DNA from: Reyranella sp.
Lineage (GTDB): Bacteria > Pseudomonadota > Alphaproteobacteria > Reyranellales > Reyranellaceae
DNA: 64,000 bases
Direction: 5' to 3'
NCBI GenBank assembly: GCA_019750135.1
Contig: JAIEOV010000105.1
Span: 42,875-106,874 of the forward strand
The translations under genes and the position numbers were made by a program. The notes under the pieces were generated by a model that saw only the letters and a list, made by a program, of their open reading frames with translations, did not search any database and was not told the origin of the DNA. Every line of letters begins with the position of its first letter. Position 1 is the stretch's first letter. This document shows positions 25,874-35,484 of this stretch, piece by piece.

Positions 25874-27595
25874 TTGGCCGCTCAATTCGATCTTGTCGTC
25901 CGCAACGGCACCGTGCTCGACGGCACGGGCGGTCCGGCGCGCGAAGCCGATGTCGCGGTCCAGGACGGCCGCATTGCCGCCGTCGGCATCGTGGCCGGCG
26001 CCGGGCGGGAGGAGATCGACGCCAAGGGGCTCGCCGTCACGCCGGGCTTCGTCGACATCCATACTCACTATGACGGGCAGGCGACCTGGGACCAGCGCTT
26101 CGTGCCGTCCTCGGGCCACGGGGTCACCACCGTGCTGATGGGCAATTGCGGCGTGGGTTTCGCGCCCTGCCGGCCGCAGGACCGCGACACGCTGATCAAG
26201 GTCATGGAAGGCGTGGAGGACATCCCCGAGCTGGTGATGCGCCAGGGCGTGCCCTGGAACTGGCAGAGCTTCCCCGACTATCTCGATGCCCTGGCGCAGC
26301 GCCAATGCGACATCGATTTCGCCACCCAGGTGCCGCATGCGCCCTTGCGCGTCTTCGTCATGGGTCGCCGTGGCGTCGACCGCGAGCCCGCGACGACGGC
26401 CGACATGGCAGCAATGGCCTCGCTGGTGGAGGAGGGGCTGCAGGCCGGCGCGCTCGGCTTCACCACCTCGCGCTCCCTGTTCCATCGCACGCCCGACGGT
26501 TCGCTCACGCCCACCATCACCGCCGCCGAGGAGGAGCTGGCGGCGATCGCCCGCGGCATGCGCCGGGCGGGCAAGGGCGTGATCCAGCTTCTCGACGACT
26601 TCCAGGACGCCACGCCCGAAGGCTCCACCGAGTTCGCCATGCTGCGCCGCCTGGTCGAGATCTCCGGCCGGCCGCTGTCCTTCACCCTGCTCGACCTGTC
26701 GCTCTATCCCGGGCGCTGGAAGACACTCTTGGAGGAGGTCGCCCGTGCCAATCGCGACGGCCTGCCGATCAAGGGCCAGGTCGCGGCGCGGCCGGTGGCG
26801 ATCCTCTACGGGCTGGAGCTGTCGTTTCATCCGTTCTCGACCTGCCCCAGCTATCGCGCGATCGAGGGCCTGCCGCTCGCGGGCAAGCTCGAACGGTTGC
26901 GCGACCCGTCGATGCGCGCGCTCCTGCTGAAGGAGGAGCCGGTCTATAGCAATCCCAACATGCTGGCCTTCATGCGCAGCGTCGCCAACATGTTCGTGCT
27001 GGGCGATCCGCCGAACTACACGCCGCCGGCCAGCGAGCGGCTGGATGCGCGGGCCGCTGCGCTGGGCGTCACGCCGCTGGAACTCGGCTACGATCTGCTG
27101 GTGTCGGGCGATGGCCGCACCATCCTGTTCCATCCCGGCGCCAACTACACCGACTGCTCGGACGCCAACATGGCGAGCATGCTGCGCCACGAGAACACCG
27201 TGATGGCGCTGGGCGATGGCGGTGCGCATTACGGCCTGATCTGCGACGCGAGCTATCCCACGCATGCGCTGACCTACTGGACGCGCGATCGCAAGGGCGA
27301 GCACTGGCCGCTTCCCTGGACGGTGCAGCAGCTCACCGACGTGCCGGCCCGCACCGTCGGGCTGGGCGACCGCGGCCGCCTGGCGGTAGGCTACAAGGCC
27401 GACATCAACCTGATCGACCTCGACCATCTGCGCGTCGCCGCCCCGCATCCGGTGCACAACCTGCCCGGCGGCGGCCGCCGCCTGGAGCAAAAGGCCGAGG
27501 GCTACCGCGCTACCATCGTCAGCGGCGAGGTCACGTACTGCGACGGCGATTTCACCGGCGCCCTGCCCGGAAGACTGGTGCGCGGCGCTCGGTAG
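25874..27595 (+). CDS. N-acyl-D-amino-acid deacylase / D-aminoacylase family amidohydrolase
   Basis: The 573-residue protein is a long amidohydrolase: VVRNGTVLDGTGGPAREADVAV, the metal motif GFVDIHTHYDGQATWD (His-x-His), GNCGVGFAPC (the Cys that bridges zinc in D-aminoacylases), GALGFTTSRS, and C-terminal GDRGRLAVGYKADINLID. The enzymes release D-amino acids from N-acyl or N-carbamoyl precursors; with the neighbouring hyuAB-amidase operon this suits breakdown of cyclic or acylated amino acids. No ATG is available near the first strand; a TTG at 25874 after AGGGGAG is the likely start. Confidence 0.88.
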   Translation: MAAQFDLVVRNGTVLDGTGGPAREADVAVQDGRIAAVGIVAGAGREEIDAKGLAVTPGFVDIHTHYDGQATWDQRFVPSSGHGVTTVLMGNCGVGFAPCRPQDRDTLIKVMEGVEDIPELVMRQGVPWNWQSFPDYLDALAQRQCDIDFATQVPHAPLRVFVMGRRGVDREPATTADMAAMASLVEEGLQAGALGFTTSRSLFHRTPDGSLTPTITAAEEELAAIARGMRRAGKGVIQLLDDFQDATPEGSTEFAMLRRLVEISGRPLSFTLLDLSLYPGRWKTLLEEVARANRDGLPIKGQVAARPVAILYGLELSFHPFSTCPSYRAIEGLPLAGKLERLRDPSMRALLLKEEPVYSNPNMLAFMRSVANMFVLGDPPNYTPPASERLDARAAALGVTPLELGYDLLVSGDGRTILFHPGANYTDCSDANMASMLRHENTVMALGDGGAHYGLICDASYPTHALTYWTRDRKGEHWPLPWTVQQLTDVPARTVGLGDRGRLAVGYKADINLIDLDHLRVAAPHPVHNLPGGGRRLEQKAEGYRATIVSGEVTYCDGDFTGALPGRLVRGAR

Positions 27596-27636
27596 CTGAT
27601 CTAAGCTCCCTGCAAACAAGAAGCAGGGAGGTCGCC

Positions 27637-28677
27637 ATGAGGCGCATTCAGGTCGTCGTCGCGTTGATCCTCGCGTTCTTCGCCACGCCGGCGATCGCTG
27701 CCGACTATCCGGCGCCCAAGACCGGCGAATGGATCGCCCGCGACTTCAAGTTCCATACCGGCGAGGTCATGCCCGAGCTCAAGCTCGGCTACACCACCAT
27801 CGGTGAGCCGACGGGGCGCCCGGTGCTGGTCCTGCACGGCACCACCGGCTCGGCGACCAGCATGCTGACGCCCGCCTTCGCCGGCGAGCTGTTCGGCGCC
27901 GGCCAGCCGCTCGACGCCGCCAGGTACTACATCGTCATCCCCGACTCGATCGGCCATGGGAAATCCTCCAAGCCTTCCGACGGGCTGAAGGCGAAGTTCC
28001 CCAGGTACAACTACGCCGACATGGTCGACGCCCAGTACCGGCTGGTGAAGGAGGGATTGGGTATCAACCACCTGCGCCTGGTGATCGGCAACTCCATGGG
28101 TGGCATGCACACCTGGCTGTGGGCCGTGAGATATCCCGACTTCATGGACGCGGCGGCGCCCATGGCCTCGCAGCCGACGGCGATGGCCGGCCGCAACTGG
28201 ATGCTGCGCCGCCTGATCATCGATTCCATCCGCAACGATCCCGACTGGAAAGGCGGTGACTACGCGGCTCAGCCGAAGGCCTTTCGCTCGGCAGCGGTGT
28301 TCTACAATCTCGCCACCAACGGCGGCACGCTCGCTACCCAGAGGATGGCGCCGACTCGCGAGGCCGCCGACAAGCTTCTGGACCAGCGCCTGGCCGCGCT
28401 GACCAACGCCGATGCCAACGACTATCTCTACCAGTGGGAAGCGTCCGGCGACTACGATCCGTCGCCGGGGTTGGCGCGCATCAAGGCAGCCGTCCTGGTG
28501 ATCAACGCCGCCGACGATGAGCGCAATCCGCCGGAGACCGGCCTCACCGAGGCGGCGCTGAAGCAAATCAAGACGGCGCGCCTGTTCCTGATTCCAGCCA
28601 GCGAAGAGACGCGTGGCCACGGCACGACCGGCATGGCCAAATTCTACAAGCAACCATTGGATGAATTGCTGAAGTAG
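27637..28677 (+). CDS. Secreted alpha/beta hydrolase, homoserine O-acetyltransferase (MetX)-like
   Basis: The 346-residue protein has a signal peptide (MRRIQVVVALILAFFATPAIA, cleavage about residue 21). The hydrolase fold shows the oxyanion strand PVLVLHGTTGS, the nucleophile elbow VIGNSMGGMHTW (Ser), the acid near VINAADDERNP and His in TRGHGT. Length and the segment DYPAPKTGEW...GYTTIGE fit the MetX-like group of exported hydrolases, which are probably esterases rather than methionine enzymes, as biosynthetic MetX is cytosolic. GGAGGTCGCC before the ATG is a strong ribosome binding site. It follows the deacylase by 41 bases. Confidence 0.85.
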   Translation: MRRIQVVVALILAFFATPAIAADYPAPKTGEWIARDFKFHTGEVMPELKLGYTTIGEPTGRPVLVLHGTTGSATSMLTPAFAGELFGAGQPLDAARYYIVIPDSIGHGKSSKPSDGLKAKFPRYNYADMVDAQYRLVKEGLGINHLRLVIGNSMGGMHTWLWAVRYPDFMDAAAPMASQPTAMAGRNWMLRRLIIDSIRNDPDWKGGDYAAQPKAFRSAAVFYNLATNGGTLATQRMAPTREAADKLLDQRLAALTNADANDYLYQWEASGDYDPSPGLARIKAAVLVINAADDERNPPETGLTEAALKQIKTARLFLIPASEETRGHGTTGMAKFYKQPLDELLK

Positions 28678-28761
28678 GTCATGCCATGGTCACAGCACCA
28701 CCATAGATAGATTTAACGGGAAGGGGTTAGGGAGAAGGAGGTCAACGAGCGCGGGTAGTCC

Positions 28762-31700
28762 ATGAGTACGGGTACGGAGTTCGGCGACATCCTCTCCGCG
28801 GCGATCCATGGCGGGTATGTCGCTCACCTGACGGACCAGACCTACACGATCAGCTCACCCATCGTCATTCACGTCGACAGCACCATCCAGGGGGCGCTGG
28901 GCATCGACGGCGGTGGCGCCACCCTGGTCTCGCAGGTCACCGACGGCTCACCCTTGATCCGGATCGTGGTCGATCCGGGCGTGGACTTCCGTTACCTGAC
29001 GCTGTCGAACTTCACGCTGCAGGGCACCGGCAGCGACGGCAACGGCATCGAGATCGTCGCCGATGGCAACGACCGCTGGGCCTACAACTGGACCATCGGC
29101 GACGTTGCCGTCCATGGCGTCGGCGGCTACGGCCTCGCTGTCGTGGGCAGCGCGTTCGAGGGCCTGGTTTCCGATTCGTGGATGAACAACAACGGGCTGG
29201 GTGGCGCCTACTTCTCCCACAGCGCCAATGGCGGCGTGGCGAGCGCGCTGCGCTGGTTCGGCGGCGGCGCCCAGGACAATGGCGGCGCCGGCATCGTGCT
29301 CGACAACGGAGCGCGCGACCTCGGCGTCGAGGGCGCCCTGTTCGCAAACAATGCCGGTGCGGGCATCAGCGCGCTGTCGGGCATCACGGCGGTCAGCGAC
29401 AGCAGCTTCGAGAACAATGGCGGCGCCGGCATCGCCTTCCAGAACTACGGCAACTTCAGCGACAACGTCTTCTCGACCTTCGGACGGCAGACCGTCGGCA
29501 TTGACGGCTTCCTCGCCGGCACCGCGACGCTCGTGGCCAACCGCGGCGCCACCCTGGCCGACCTGCAGGGCACCGGCGTCCTCTACATGACCGGCAACGA
29601 CGGCGCGGTCGTCACAGGGCCGAGCCTGGTGCCCAACGCGCTGGGCGGGGACATGGCCCACGTGACGACGGGCACGGCCGGCGTGGCGCTGCCCACGCTT
29701 GCGCCCATCACCGCCGCCACGACAGCCGCCAGGCCCAGTAGCACCGGAACGGGTCCGTTGGAGGGTGCGCTACGGGCCGCGATCGCCGACGGCTACGTCG
29801 CCCATCTCACGGACGCGACCTACACCGTCACCACGCCGATCGTCATGAACGTCACCCGTTCCGGCCAGGGGCCGGTCGGCATCGATCTCGGCGGCGCCAA
29901 GATCTTCTCGCAGATCGCCGACGGTTCGCCGGTGATCGAGATCATCGTGGCCCCCGGCGTGGATTTCGGTGGGCTCACGCTCAGCAACTTCTCGATCCTG
30001 GGCAATGGCGGGGAGGGCGACGGCATCAAGATCGTGGCCGACGGCGCCGACCGTTCTCTCCACGACTGGGCGATCAGCAACGTCAATGTCGAGCATGTCG
30101 GCGGGATCGGGCTCGACGTGCTGGGTAACGTCTCGCAAGGCACGGTACGAAATTCGTGGATGCACGACGACGCCAAGGGCGGCGCCCGCTTCGCCGACAG
30201 CGCCGGCGGCGGCGAGGTGAGTGAGCTCGAGTGGTGGGGCGGCGGCGTGCGCAAGAACGGTGTCGCCGGCCTGATCCTCGACAACGGCGCGCGCGATCTC
30301 AGCGTCACCGGCGCCTACTTCGTCGACAACGACGGGCCCGGCCTCATGGCGCCCGCGGGCATCGCCTCGGTGCGCGCCAGCGGCTTCGAGAACAATCTCG
30401 GCAGCGGCGCCATCGTCCTCGGCGCCGCGCGCTTCGCCGACGACACCTTCGCGACCTACGGCCGGCAAGCGACGGCGATCGGCGGTTACCTGACGGGTGA
30501 CCCGGTCGTGCTGACCGGCGTCGGCAACGAGTATTACGGCGCCGGCGCGGACCCGACGGTGCTCGCCAACCTGCAAGGCCAGGGGACGCTGGCCATCGCC
30601 GGCGGCGGCTCCGTCGTCGTCGGGCCCGGTGTCGCCGTGACCGGCGCGCTGTCGACGGCGATCGAGGCGTTGGGATCGACCGCGCTGATGCAGGTCGGCG
30701 GCAACTATCTGCTCGATCCGGCCGACGCGATGCTCAGCTATGCCGGCGCGCCCGTCGCCATGGGCCAGTTCGGGGCCTGGGCGCCGATTGCCGCGGAGCC
30801 GGTGGCCGGCGGTTACGAGATCGTCTGGAAGGCGGGCGCCGACCAATACCTGCTATGGACTGTCGACAGCGACGGCCACTGGCTGTCGCAAAGCGCTGTG
30901 TTCGCGGGGGCGAGCCCGGCGGTGCGGTCGCTCGAGCCCGGCTTCCACCAGGACCTGAACGGCGACGGCTCGATCGCGCCGATGACGGTGATCGATCCGT
31001 TCGGATCGACCGCGCTCGTGCAGGCCGCCGGCGTCTACCTGCTGCCCGCGCACGACGGCGCGTTGGGCCCGCAGCTGGCTTACGGCAGCTCGCTGGTGAC
31101 GCCGGGCCAGTTCGGCGCCTGGACGCCAATCGCCGCCGAGCAGACGCCTGCCGGCTACGAGCTCGTCTGGAAGATGGGCGGTCAATTCATCCTGTGGGAC
31201 ACCGACAGCAACGGCCATTGGCTGAGCCAGGGCGCCGTGATGTCCGGCGCCAGTCCGTCGTTGCAGACGCTCGAGGCGGGCTTCCAGCAGGACCTGAACG
31301 GTGACGGCTCGATCCTCTCCCGCACGGTGATCGAAGCGTCGGGATCGACGGCGCTCGCACAGGTCACGAACACCTATCTGTTGTCGCCGGCCGAAGGATC
31401 GATGGGGCCTTCGCTGAAGTTCGGCGGCACGGCGGTCACCGCCGGCCAGTTCGCCGGCTGGACGCCGATCGCTGCGGAACAGACGGCCAGCGGCTATCAA
31501 CTCGCCTGGAAGTCTGGCGCCGGTCAGTACCTGCTGTGGCCCACGGACAACAACGGCAACTGGCAGGCGCAGAGCGTGGCGATGGCCGGCGCCAGCGCGT
31601 CGCTGCAATCGGCCGAGCCGGCCTTTCGACAGGACCTCAACGGCGACGGCACGATCGGCCTTCATACGACAGTGATCGAAGCGTTCGGCGCGACCGTCCT

Positions 31701-32028
31701 GTCCCAGCTCGCCGACACCTATCTTCTGTCCGGCACGTCGCTGAAGTTCGGCGGCGCCCCTGTAACGGCCGGCCAGTTCGGTGGCTGGACGCCGATCGCG
31801 GCGGAGCAAACGGCCAGTGGCTACCAGGTCGCCTGGAAGATGGGCGCCGACCAGTACATCCTGTGGACCGTCGATCACGGCGGCAACTGGCAGTCGCAGA
31901 GCGCCGTGCTGTCGGGCACGAGCACCGCGCTGGTCGCGCACGAGGCCGAGTTCCATCAGGACCTCAACGGCGACGACGCCGTCGGCACCCCGCCGGCCTT
32001 ACTGCAGGCTGACGACCCGTTCCGCTGA
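28762..32028 (+). CDS. Large repeat protein: two beta-helix modules plus four Trp-rich C-terminal repeats
   Basis: The 1088-residue protein has two homologous modules of about 300 residues (about 1-310 and 330-630). Each begins with GGYVAHLTDQTYTI or DGYVAHLTDATYTV, passes GIDGGGA/GIDLGGA and NGIEIVADG/DGIKIVADG, and ends with FGRQ or YGRQ; they look like right-handed parallel beta-helices. Then come four repeats of about 110 residues starting near 634, 744, 857 and 972, each of the form IEAxGSTxLxQ...YLL...GQFGxWTPIAAEQTxxGYE...W...LWxxDxxGxW...FxQDLNGDG, matching the W_rich_C domain of secreted alphaproteobacterial and cyanobacterial proteins. There is no N-terminal signal peptide, so type I secretion is likely; a type I locus lies 24 kb away. 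The ligand is unknown. Confidence 0.85.
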   Translation: MSTGTEFGDILSAAIHGGYVAHLTDQTYTISSPIVIHVDSTIQGALGIDGGGATLVSQVTDGSPLIRIVVDPGVDFRYLTLSNFTLQGTGSDGNGIEIVADGNDRWAYNWTIGDVAVHGVGGYGLAVVGSAFEGLVSDSWMNNNGLGGAYFSHSANGGVASALRWFGGGAQDNGGAGIVLDNGARDLGVEGALFANNAGAGISALSGITAVSDSSFENNGGAGIAFQNYGNFSDNVFSTFGRQTVGIDGFLAGTATLVANRGATLADLQGTGVLYMTGNDGAVVTGPSLVPNALGGDMAHVTTGTAGVALPTLAPITAATTAARPSSTGTGPLEGALRAAIADGYVAHLTDATYTVTTPIVMNVTRSGQGPVGIDLGGAKIFSQIADGSPVIEIIVAPGVDFGGLTLSNFSILGNGGEGDGIKIVADGADRSLHDWAISNVNVEHVGGIGLDVLGNVSQGTVRNSWMHDDAKGGARFADSAGGGEVSELEWWGGGVRKNGVAGLILDNGARDLSVTGAYFVDNDGPGLMAPAGIASVRASGFENNLGSGAIVLGAARFADDTFATYGRQATAIGGYLTGDPVVLTGVGNEYYGAGADPTVLANLQGQGTLAIAGGGSVVVGPGVAVTGALSTAIEALGSTALMQVGGNYLLDPADAMLSYAGAPVAMGQFGAWAPIAAEPVAGGYEIVWKAGADQYLLWTVDSDGHWLSQSAVFAGASPAVRSLEPGFHQDLNGDGSIAPMTVIDPFGSTALVQAAGVYLLPAHDGALGPQLAYGSSLVTPGQFGAWTPIAAEQTPAGYELVWKMGGQFILWDTDSNGHWLSQGAVMSGASPSLQTLEAGFQQDLNGDGSILSRTVIEASGSTALAQVTNTYLLSPAEGSMGPSLKFGGTAVTAGQFAGWTPIAAEQTASGYQLAWKSGAGQYLLWPTDNNGNWQAQSVAMAGASASLQSAEPAFRQDLNGDGTIGLHTTVIEAFGATVLSQLADTYLLSGTSLKFGGAPVTAGQFGGWTPIAAEQTASGYQVAWKMGADQYILWTVDHGGNWQSQSAVLSGTSTALVAHEAEFHQDLNGDDAVGTPPALLQADDPFR

Positions 32029-32100
32029 GCTGCGCGCGGCCGTGGCGCAGACTTTCTGCCGCCGCTATCCTTCGCCAGCCCAACAGCCACAGGTGACGAC

Positions 32101-33426
32101 ATGACCACGGCGAGCGAAGGCCAGGAACTCACCCAGGTCGGCCCCGGCACGCCGATGGGCCAGCTGATGCGGCACTACTGGCTGCCGGCGCTCCGGTCGT
32201 CTGAGCTGGAGCGCGACGGCTCGCCGACCCGCTTCATGCTGTTGGGCGAGAAGCTCCTGGCCTTTCGCGACAGCGCCGGCCGCGTCGGGGTGATGGACCA
32301 TCGCTGCCCACACCGCTGCGCCTCGCTTTTCCTCGGTCGCAACGAGCAGGGCGGCCTGCGTTGCATCTATCACGGCTGGAAGTTCGACGTTGCCGGCAAC
32401 TGCCTCGACATGCCGAACGTGCCCGAGGACCAGGACTTCAAGCACAAGGTCAAGGCCAAGGCCTATCGCGTCATGGAGCGGGCCGGCCTGGTCTGGGTGC
32501 ACATGGGCGAGGGCGAGCCGAGACCGTTGCCGGCCTTCGAGGTGCTGGATCTCCCGCCGGACGAGATCGTCGTCCACATGATGCAGCGCAATTGCAACTG
32601 GCTGCAGGCGCTGGAGGGCGAGATCGACACCGCCCATTTCGGCTTTCTGCATGCCGGCCACGTCGACCCGAACGACGTGCCCGAGACCGATCCGTTCTAC
32701 TTCACCATCACCAACCGCGCACCGCAGTATCACGTGGCCGACGCGCCGTGGGGCACGCAGTACGCCGGCTACCGCGCCGCCGGGCCGGGGCAGACCTACT
32801 GGCGCTTCGCCAACTTCCTGTTCCCCTGCTGGTCGCAGGCGCCCAACGGCGAGTTCAACAGCCACATGCACGCCCGCGCCTGGGTGCCGCTCGACGACGG
32901 GCACTGCATGTTCGTCTTCATCTTCTGGAAGCACGCCAAGTCGGCGCAGGCCCTGCCGCAGCCCAGATTCAAGGACGGCACGCCGATCGGCGGCACTGGC
33001 CGCGGCGGCATCAAGATGCTGCCCAACACCACGGATTGGCTGGGCCGCTGGCGCCTGGCGCTGGACGAGTCCAACGATTGGGGCATGGACCGCGAGGCGC
33101 AGCGCAGCAACCAGATCTACAGCGGTATCGACGGCGTCCACCTGCAGGACCAGGCGATCACCGAAAGCATGGGCCCCGTCACCGACTTCGCCCACGAGCA
33201 CCTGGCGCCGTCGGACCAGATGATCACCCGCACGCGCCGGCGCCTGCTGATGGCGGCGCGCGCGCTGCGCGACAAGGGCGAACGGCCGCCCGGCGCCGAC
33301 GATCCCGAAGTCTATCGCGGCGCCCGCAGCGGCTATTTCGTCAACCCCGACGACCAGGGCTCCTGGCACGAGGTCTATGCCAAGACCCTGGTTGCAGCGG
33401 TGCATCCGCTGCGTGCCGCCGAGTGA
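32101..33426 (+). CDS. Rieske oxygenase large subunit, phthalate 4,5-dioxygenase-like
   Basis: The 441-residue protein starts with GTPMGQLMRHYWLPAL, as in phthalate-dioxygenase-type oxygenases. Rieske ligands are in HRCPHRCASLFLG (C-x-H) and LRCIYHGWKFD (C-x2-H), and the mononuclear iron site is in ALEGEIDTAHFGFLH (Asp and His). The length and YWRFANFLFPCW fit the same class. It needs a reductase, not encoded beside it. The substrate could be an aromatic acid or ether. AGGTGACGAC before the ATG is an acceptable ribosome binding site. It is convergent with the binding protein gene, 20 bases away. Confidence 0.9.
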   Translation: MTTASEGQELTQVGPGTPMGQLMRHYWLPALRSSELERDGSPTRFMLLGEKLLAFRDSAGRVGVMDHRCPHRCASLFLGRNEQGGLRCIYHGWKFDVAGNCLDMPNVPEDQDFKHKVKAKAYRVMERAGLVWVHMGEGEPRPLPAFEVLDLPPDEIVVHMMQRNCNWLQALEGEIDTAHFGFLHAGHVDPNDVPETDPFYFTITNRAPQYHVADAPWGTQYAGYRAAGPGQTYWRFANFLFPCWSQAPNGEFNSHMHARAWVPLDDGHCMFVFIFWKHAKSAQALPQPRFKDGTPIGGTGRGGIKMLPNTTDWLGRWRLALDESNDWGMDREAQRSNQIYSGIDGVHLQDQAITESMGPVTDFAHEHLAPSDQMITRTRRRLLMAARALRDKGERPPGADDPEVYRGARSGYFVNPDDQGSWHEVYAKTLVAAVHPLRAAE

Positions 33427-33446
33427 GGAGCGATGCCAATGGCCGC

Positions 33447-34469
33447 TCAGCGAATTGGCGGGGCGTATTGCAAGCCGCCCTTGGTCCAAAGCGCGTTCAG
33501 GCCACGGTCGATCTTGAGCGGCGAGCCCATGCCGACATTGCGCTCGAAGCTCTCGCCGTAGTTACCGACCTGCTTGATGATGTTGTAGACCCACTTCTCG
33601 TCGACGCCGAGCGCCTTGCCCATGCCGGGCGTGACGCCGAGGATGCGCTTGATGGTGGGGTTGTCGCTCTTCATCATCTCGTCGACGTTCTTCGAGGTGA
33701 TGCCGTACTCCTCGGCCTCGATCTGGGCGAACAGCGTCCAGCGCACGATGTCGGCGAACTGGTTGTCGCCATGGCGCACGAGCGGGCCCAGCGGCTCCTT
33801 GGAGATGATCTCCGGCAGGATGATGTAGTCGTCCGGGTTCGGCGCGTTGGCCACACGGGTCGAGTACAGGGCCGAGGCGTCCGTCGTGTAGACGTCGCAG
33901 CGGCCGGCGAAGAAGGCGGCGCGCACTTCCTCGAGCTTCTCGATGACGACCGGCTTGAAGGTCATCTTGTTGGCGCGGAAGTAGTCGGCGAGGTTGAGCT
34001 CGGTCGTCGTCCCGGGGGCGACGCAGACGGTGGCGCCGTTCAGCTCCTTGGCGCTCTTCACGCCGAGCTTCTTCGGCACCATAAAGCCCTGGCCGTCATA
34101 GTAGTTGATGCTCGTGAAGTCGAAGCCGAGCGCGGTGTCGCGCGTCAGCGTCCAGGTCGTGTTGCGCGCCAGCAGATCGACCTCGCCCGACTGAAGCGCG
34201 GTGAAGCGCTGCTGGGCGGTGGTCGGCACGATCTTGAGCTTGCCGGCATCGCCGAAGATGGCGGCGGCGACGGCTCGGCAGAGATCGACGTCAAGGCCCG
34301 CCCACTTGCCCTGGCTGTCGGCGCTGGCGAAGCCGGCAACGCCGGTCGTGACGCCACAAATGAGACTGCCGCGCTTCTTGACCGCCTCGAGATCCTGACC
34401 AGCCATGACGCCGGTCGACATGAAGATCGCAGCCAGGCTGGCCGCCGTTGCCATTGAAACTCTGCGCAT
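33447..34469 (-). CDS. Polar/general L-amino-acid ABC transporter substrate-binding protein (AapJ/BztA type)
   Basis: The 340-residue protein has a signal peptide (ATAASLAAIFMSTGVMAG, cleavage about residue 23) and the SBP_bac_3 fold: VKKRGSLICGVTTGVAGFA, GLDVDLCRAVAAAIFGDA, VDLLARNTTWTLTRD, YYDGQGFMV and the Asp/Glu-containing DNQFADIVRWTLFA. The length and ITSKNVDEM are those of AapJ/BztA, binding proteins for many L-amino acids. Permease and ATPase genes are not adjacent, so this is an orphan binding protein. The ATG at 34469 has AGAGGAAG upstream. LysR gene 34552-35472 lies immediately upstream on the same strand, separated by a hairpin. Confidence 0.9.
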   Translation of the reverse strand: MRRVSMATAASLAAIFMSTGVMAGQDLEAVKKRGSLICGVTTGVAGFASADSQGKWAGLDVDLCRAVAAAIFGDAGKLKIVPTTAQQRFTALQSGEVDLLARNTTWTLTRDTALGFDFTSINYYDGQGFMVPKKLGVKSAKELNGATVCVAPGTTTELNLADYFRANKMTFKPVVIEKLEEVRAAFFAGRCDVYTTDASALYSTRVANAPNPDDYIILPEIISKEPLGPLVRHGDNQFADIVRWTLFAQIEAEEYGITSKNVDEMMKSDNPTIKRILGVTPGMGKALGVDEKWVYNIIKQVGNYGESFERNVGMGSPLKIDRGLNALWTKGGLQYAPPIR

Positions 34470-34530
34470 TGCTGTCTTCCTCTGGATTTTGAGGCCGGAG
34501 TTCTCGCCGCGTGCAATCGGGCAATCAACG

Positions 34531-34556
34531 AACAAAGGCTGAGTCTCAGACTCAGC
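34531..34556 (-). terminator. Probable intrinsic terminator of the upstream LysR gene
   Basis: Bases 34538-34556 form a perfect palindrome around one base (GCTGAGTCT-C-AGACTCAGC). Read on the minus strand it gives an 8-bp stem with a 3-base loop, followed by the T-rich CCTTTGTTCG. It includes the stop codon of the LysR gene and lies 69 bases before the binding-protein start, so it could separate the two genes. It could also be an operator, being a perfect palindrome. Confidence 0.5.
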
Positions 34557-35472
34557 GCGCCGAGGCCAACGCCCACTCGCGGAAGATGGCGACCTTCTCG
34601 CGGTCCGCGGTCGCCTCGGGGCAAACGACGAAGAAGGCGTAGGGACCTCGCACCGCCAGGTCGCCGAACGGCTTGACGAGACGACCCGTCGCCAAATCGT
34701 CGGCAAGAAATGCCGAGCTGGCGAGGGCGACGCCCTGGCTGGCGGCGGCAGCCTGAAGCGTCATGTGTGAAAAAGAAAAGCGCAGGCCGCGCTCGGCGTC
34801 GATGTCGGTCGCTCCGATCGCTGCCAGCCAACCCTTCCAGTCGAGCTGGTCGGGAAGGCGCCGATCCCATTCGTCGTGCAGCAGGACGTGATGGGCGAGG
34901 TCGGAAGGTTCGCGAAGGGGAGGCCCTCGTGACAGGAGCTCCGGGCTGCAGACAGGGGTGAAGTCCTCATGCATCAGGAGGTCGCAGCGGAGCCCCTGCG
35001 CGGATCCCGGGCCGGTCCGAATGGCGACGTCAACCTGTTCGCGCGTGAAGTCGGTCAATGCCACAGACGCAAGCAGGCGCACGTCGAGCTCGGGATGCTT
35101 TTCAGTCAAGCGGCCGAGGCGGGGAATCAGCCAGCGCGACACCATCGATGGCGCGGCGCTGACCGTCAGCTCCTGTGATCTTTCGAGCTGCTGCAGATCG
35201 GCGGTCGCCTCGGCAAGCTGGTCGAGCAGCGTGCCGACGCGCCCAAGGTAGCGGTCTCCGGCATCAGTCAGCACAACGCCGCGCGGCAGCCGCCGGAACA
35301 ACGCGACGCCCAGCCAATCCTCGAGAAGCTTGACGAGCCGCCCTACGGCATTGGCGGAAACCCTCAGTTCCGCCCCCGCGGCGTTGAAGCCTCCAAGGCG
35401 CGCGGCCGCTTCGAAGGCGCGGACGGCGTTCAGCGGCAGCAATCGCCGATGAACGTCTGCCGGGCGAGGCAT
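34552..35472 (-). CDS. LysR-family regulator, GcvA-like (copy 1 of a duplicated module)
   Basis: The 306-residue protein has the LysR N-terminal helix-turn-helix (LPLNAVRAFEAAARLGGFNAAGAELRVSANAVGRLVKLLEDWLG), followed by FRRLPRGVVLT, and a periplasmic-binding-protein-like effector domain (LTVSAAPSMVSRWLIPRLG). It is about 70% identical by eye to the LysR protein at 38295-39227, extending from VHRR to the C-terminal PEATADREKVA. Both follow a tautomerase gene in the same orientation; here the gap is 12 bases. The effector is probably related to the tautomerase substrate. Confidence 0.93.
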   Translation of the reverse strand: MPRPADVHRRLLPLNAVRAFEAAARLGGFNAAGAELRVSANAVGRLVKLLEDWLGVALFRRLPRGVVLTDAGDRYLGRVGTLLDQLAEATADLQQLERSQELTVSAAPSMVSRWLIPRLGRLTEKHPELDVRLLASVALTDFTREQVDVAIRTGPGSAQGLRCDLLMHEDFTPVCSPELLSRGPPLREPSDLAHHVLLHDEWDRRLPDQLDWKGWLAAIGATDIDAERGLRFSFSHMTLQAAAASQGVALASSAFLADDLATGRLVKPFGDLAVRGPYAFFVVCPEATADREKVAIFREWALASAR

Positions 35473-35484
35473 GGCCGTTGCTGG

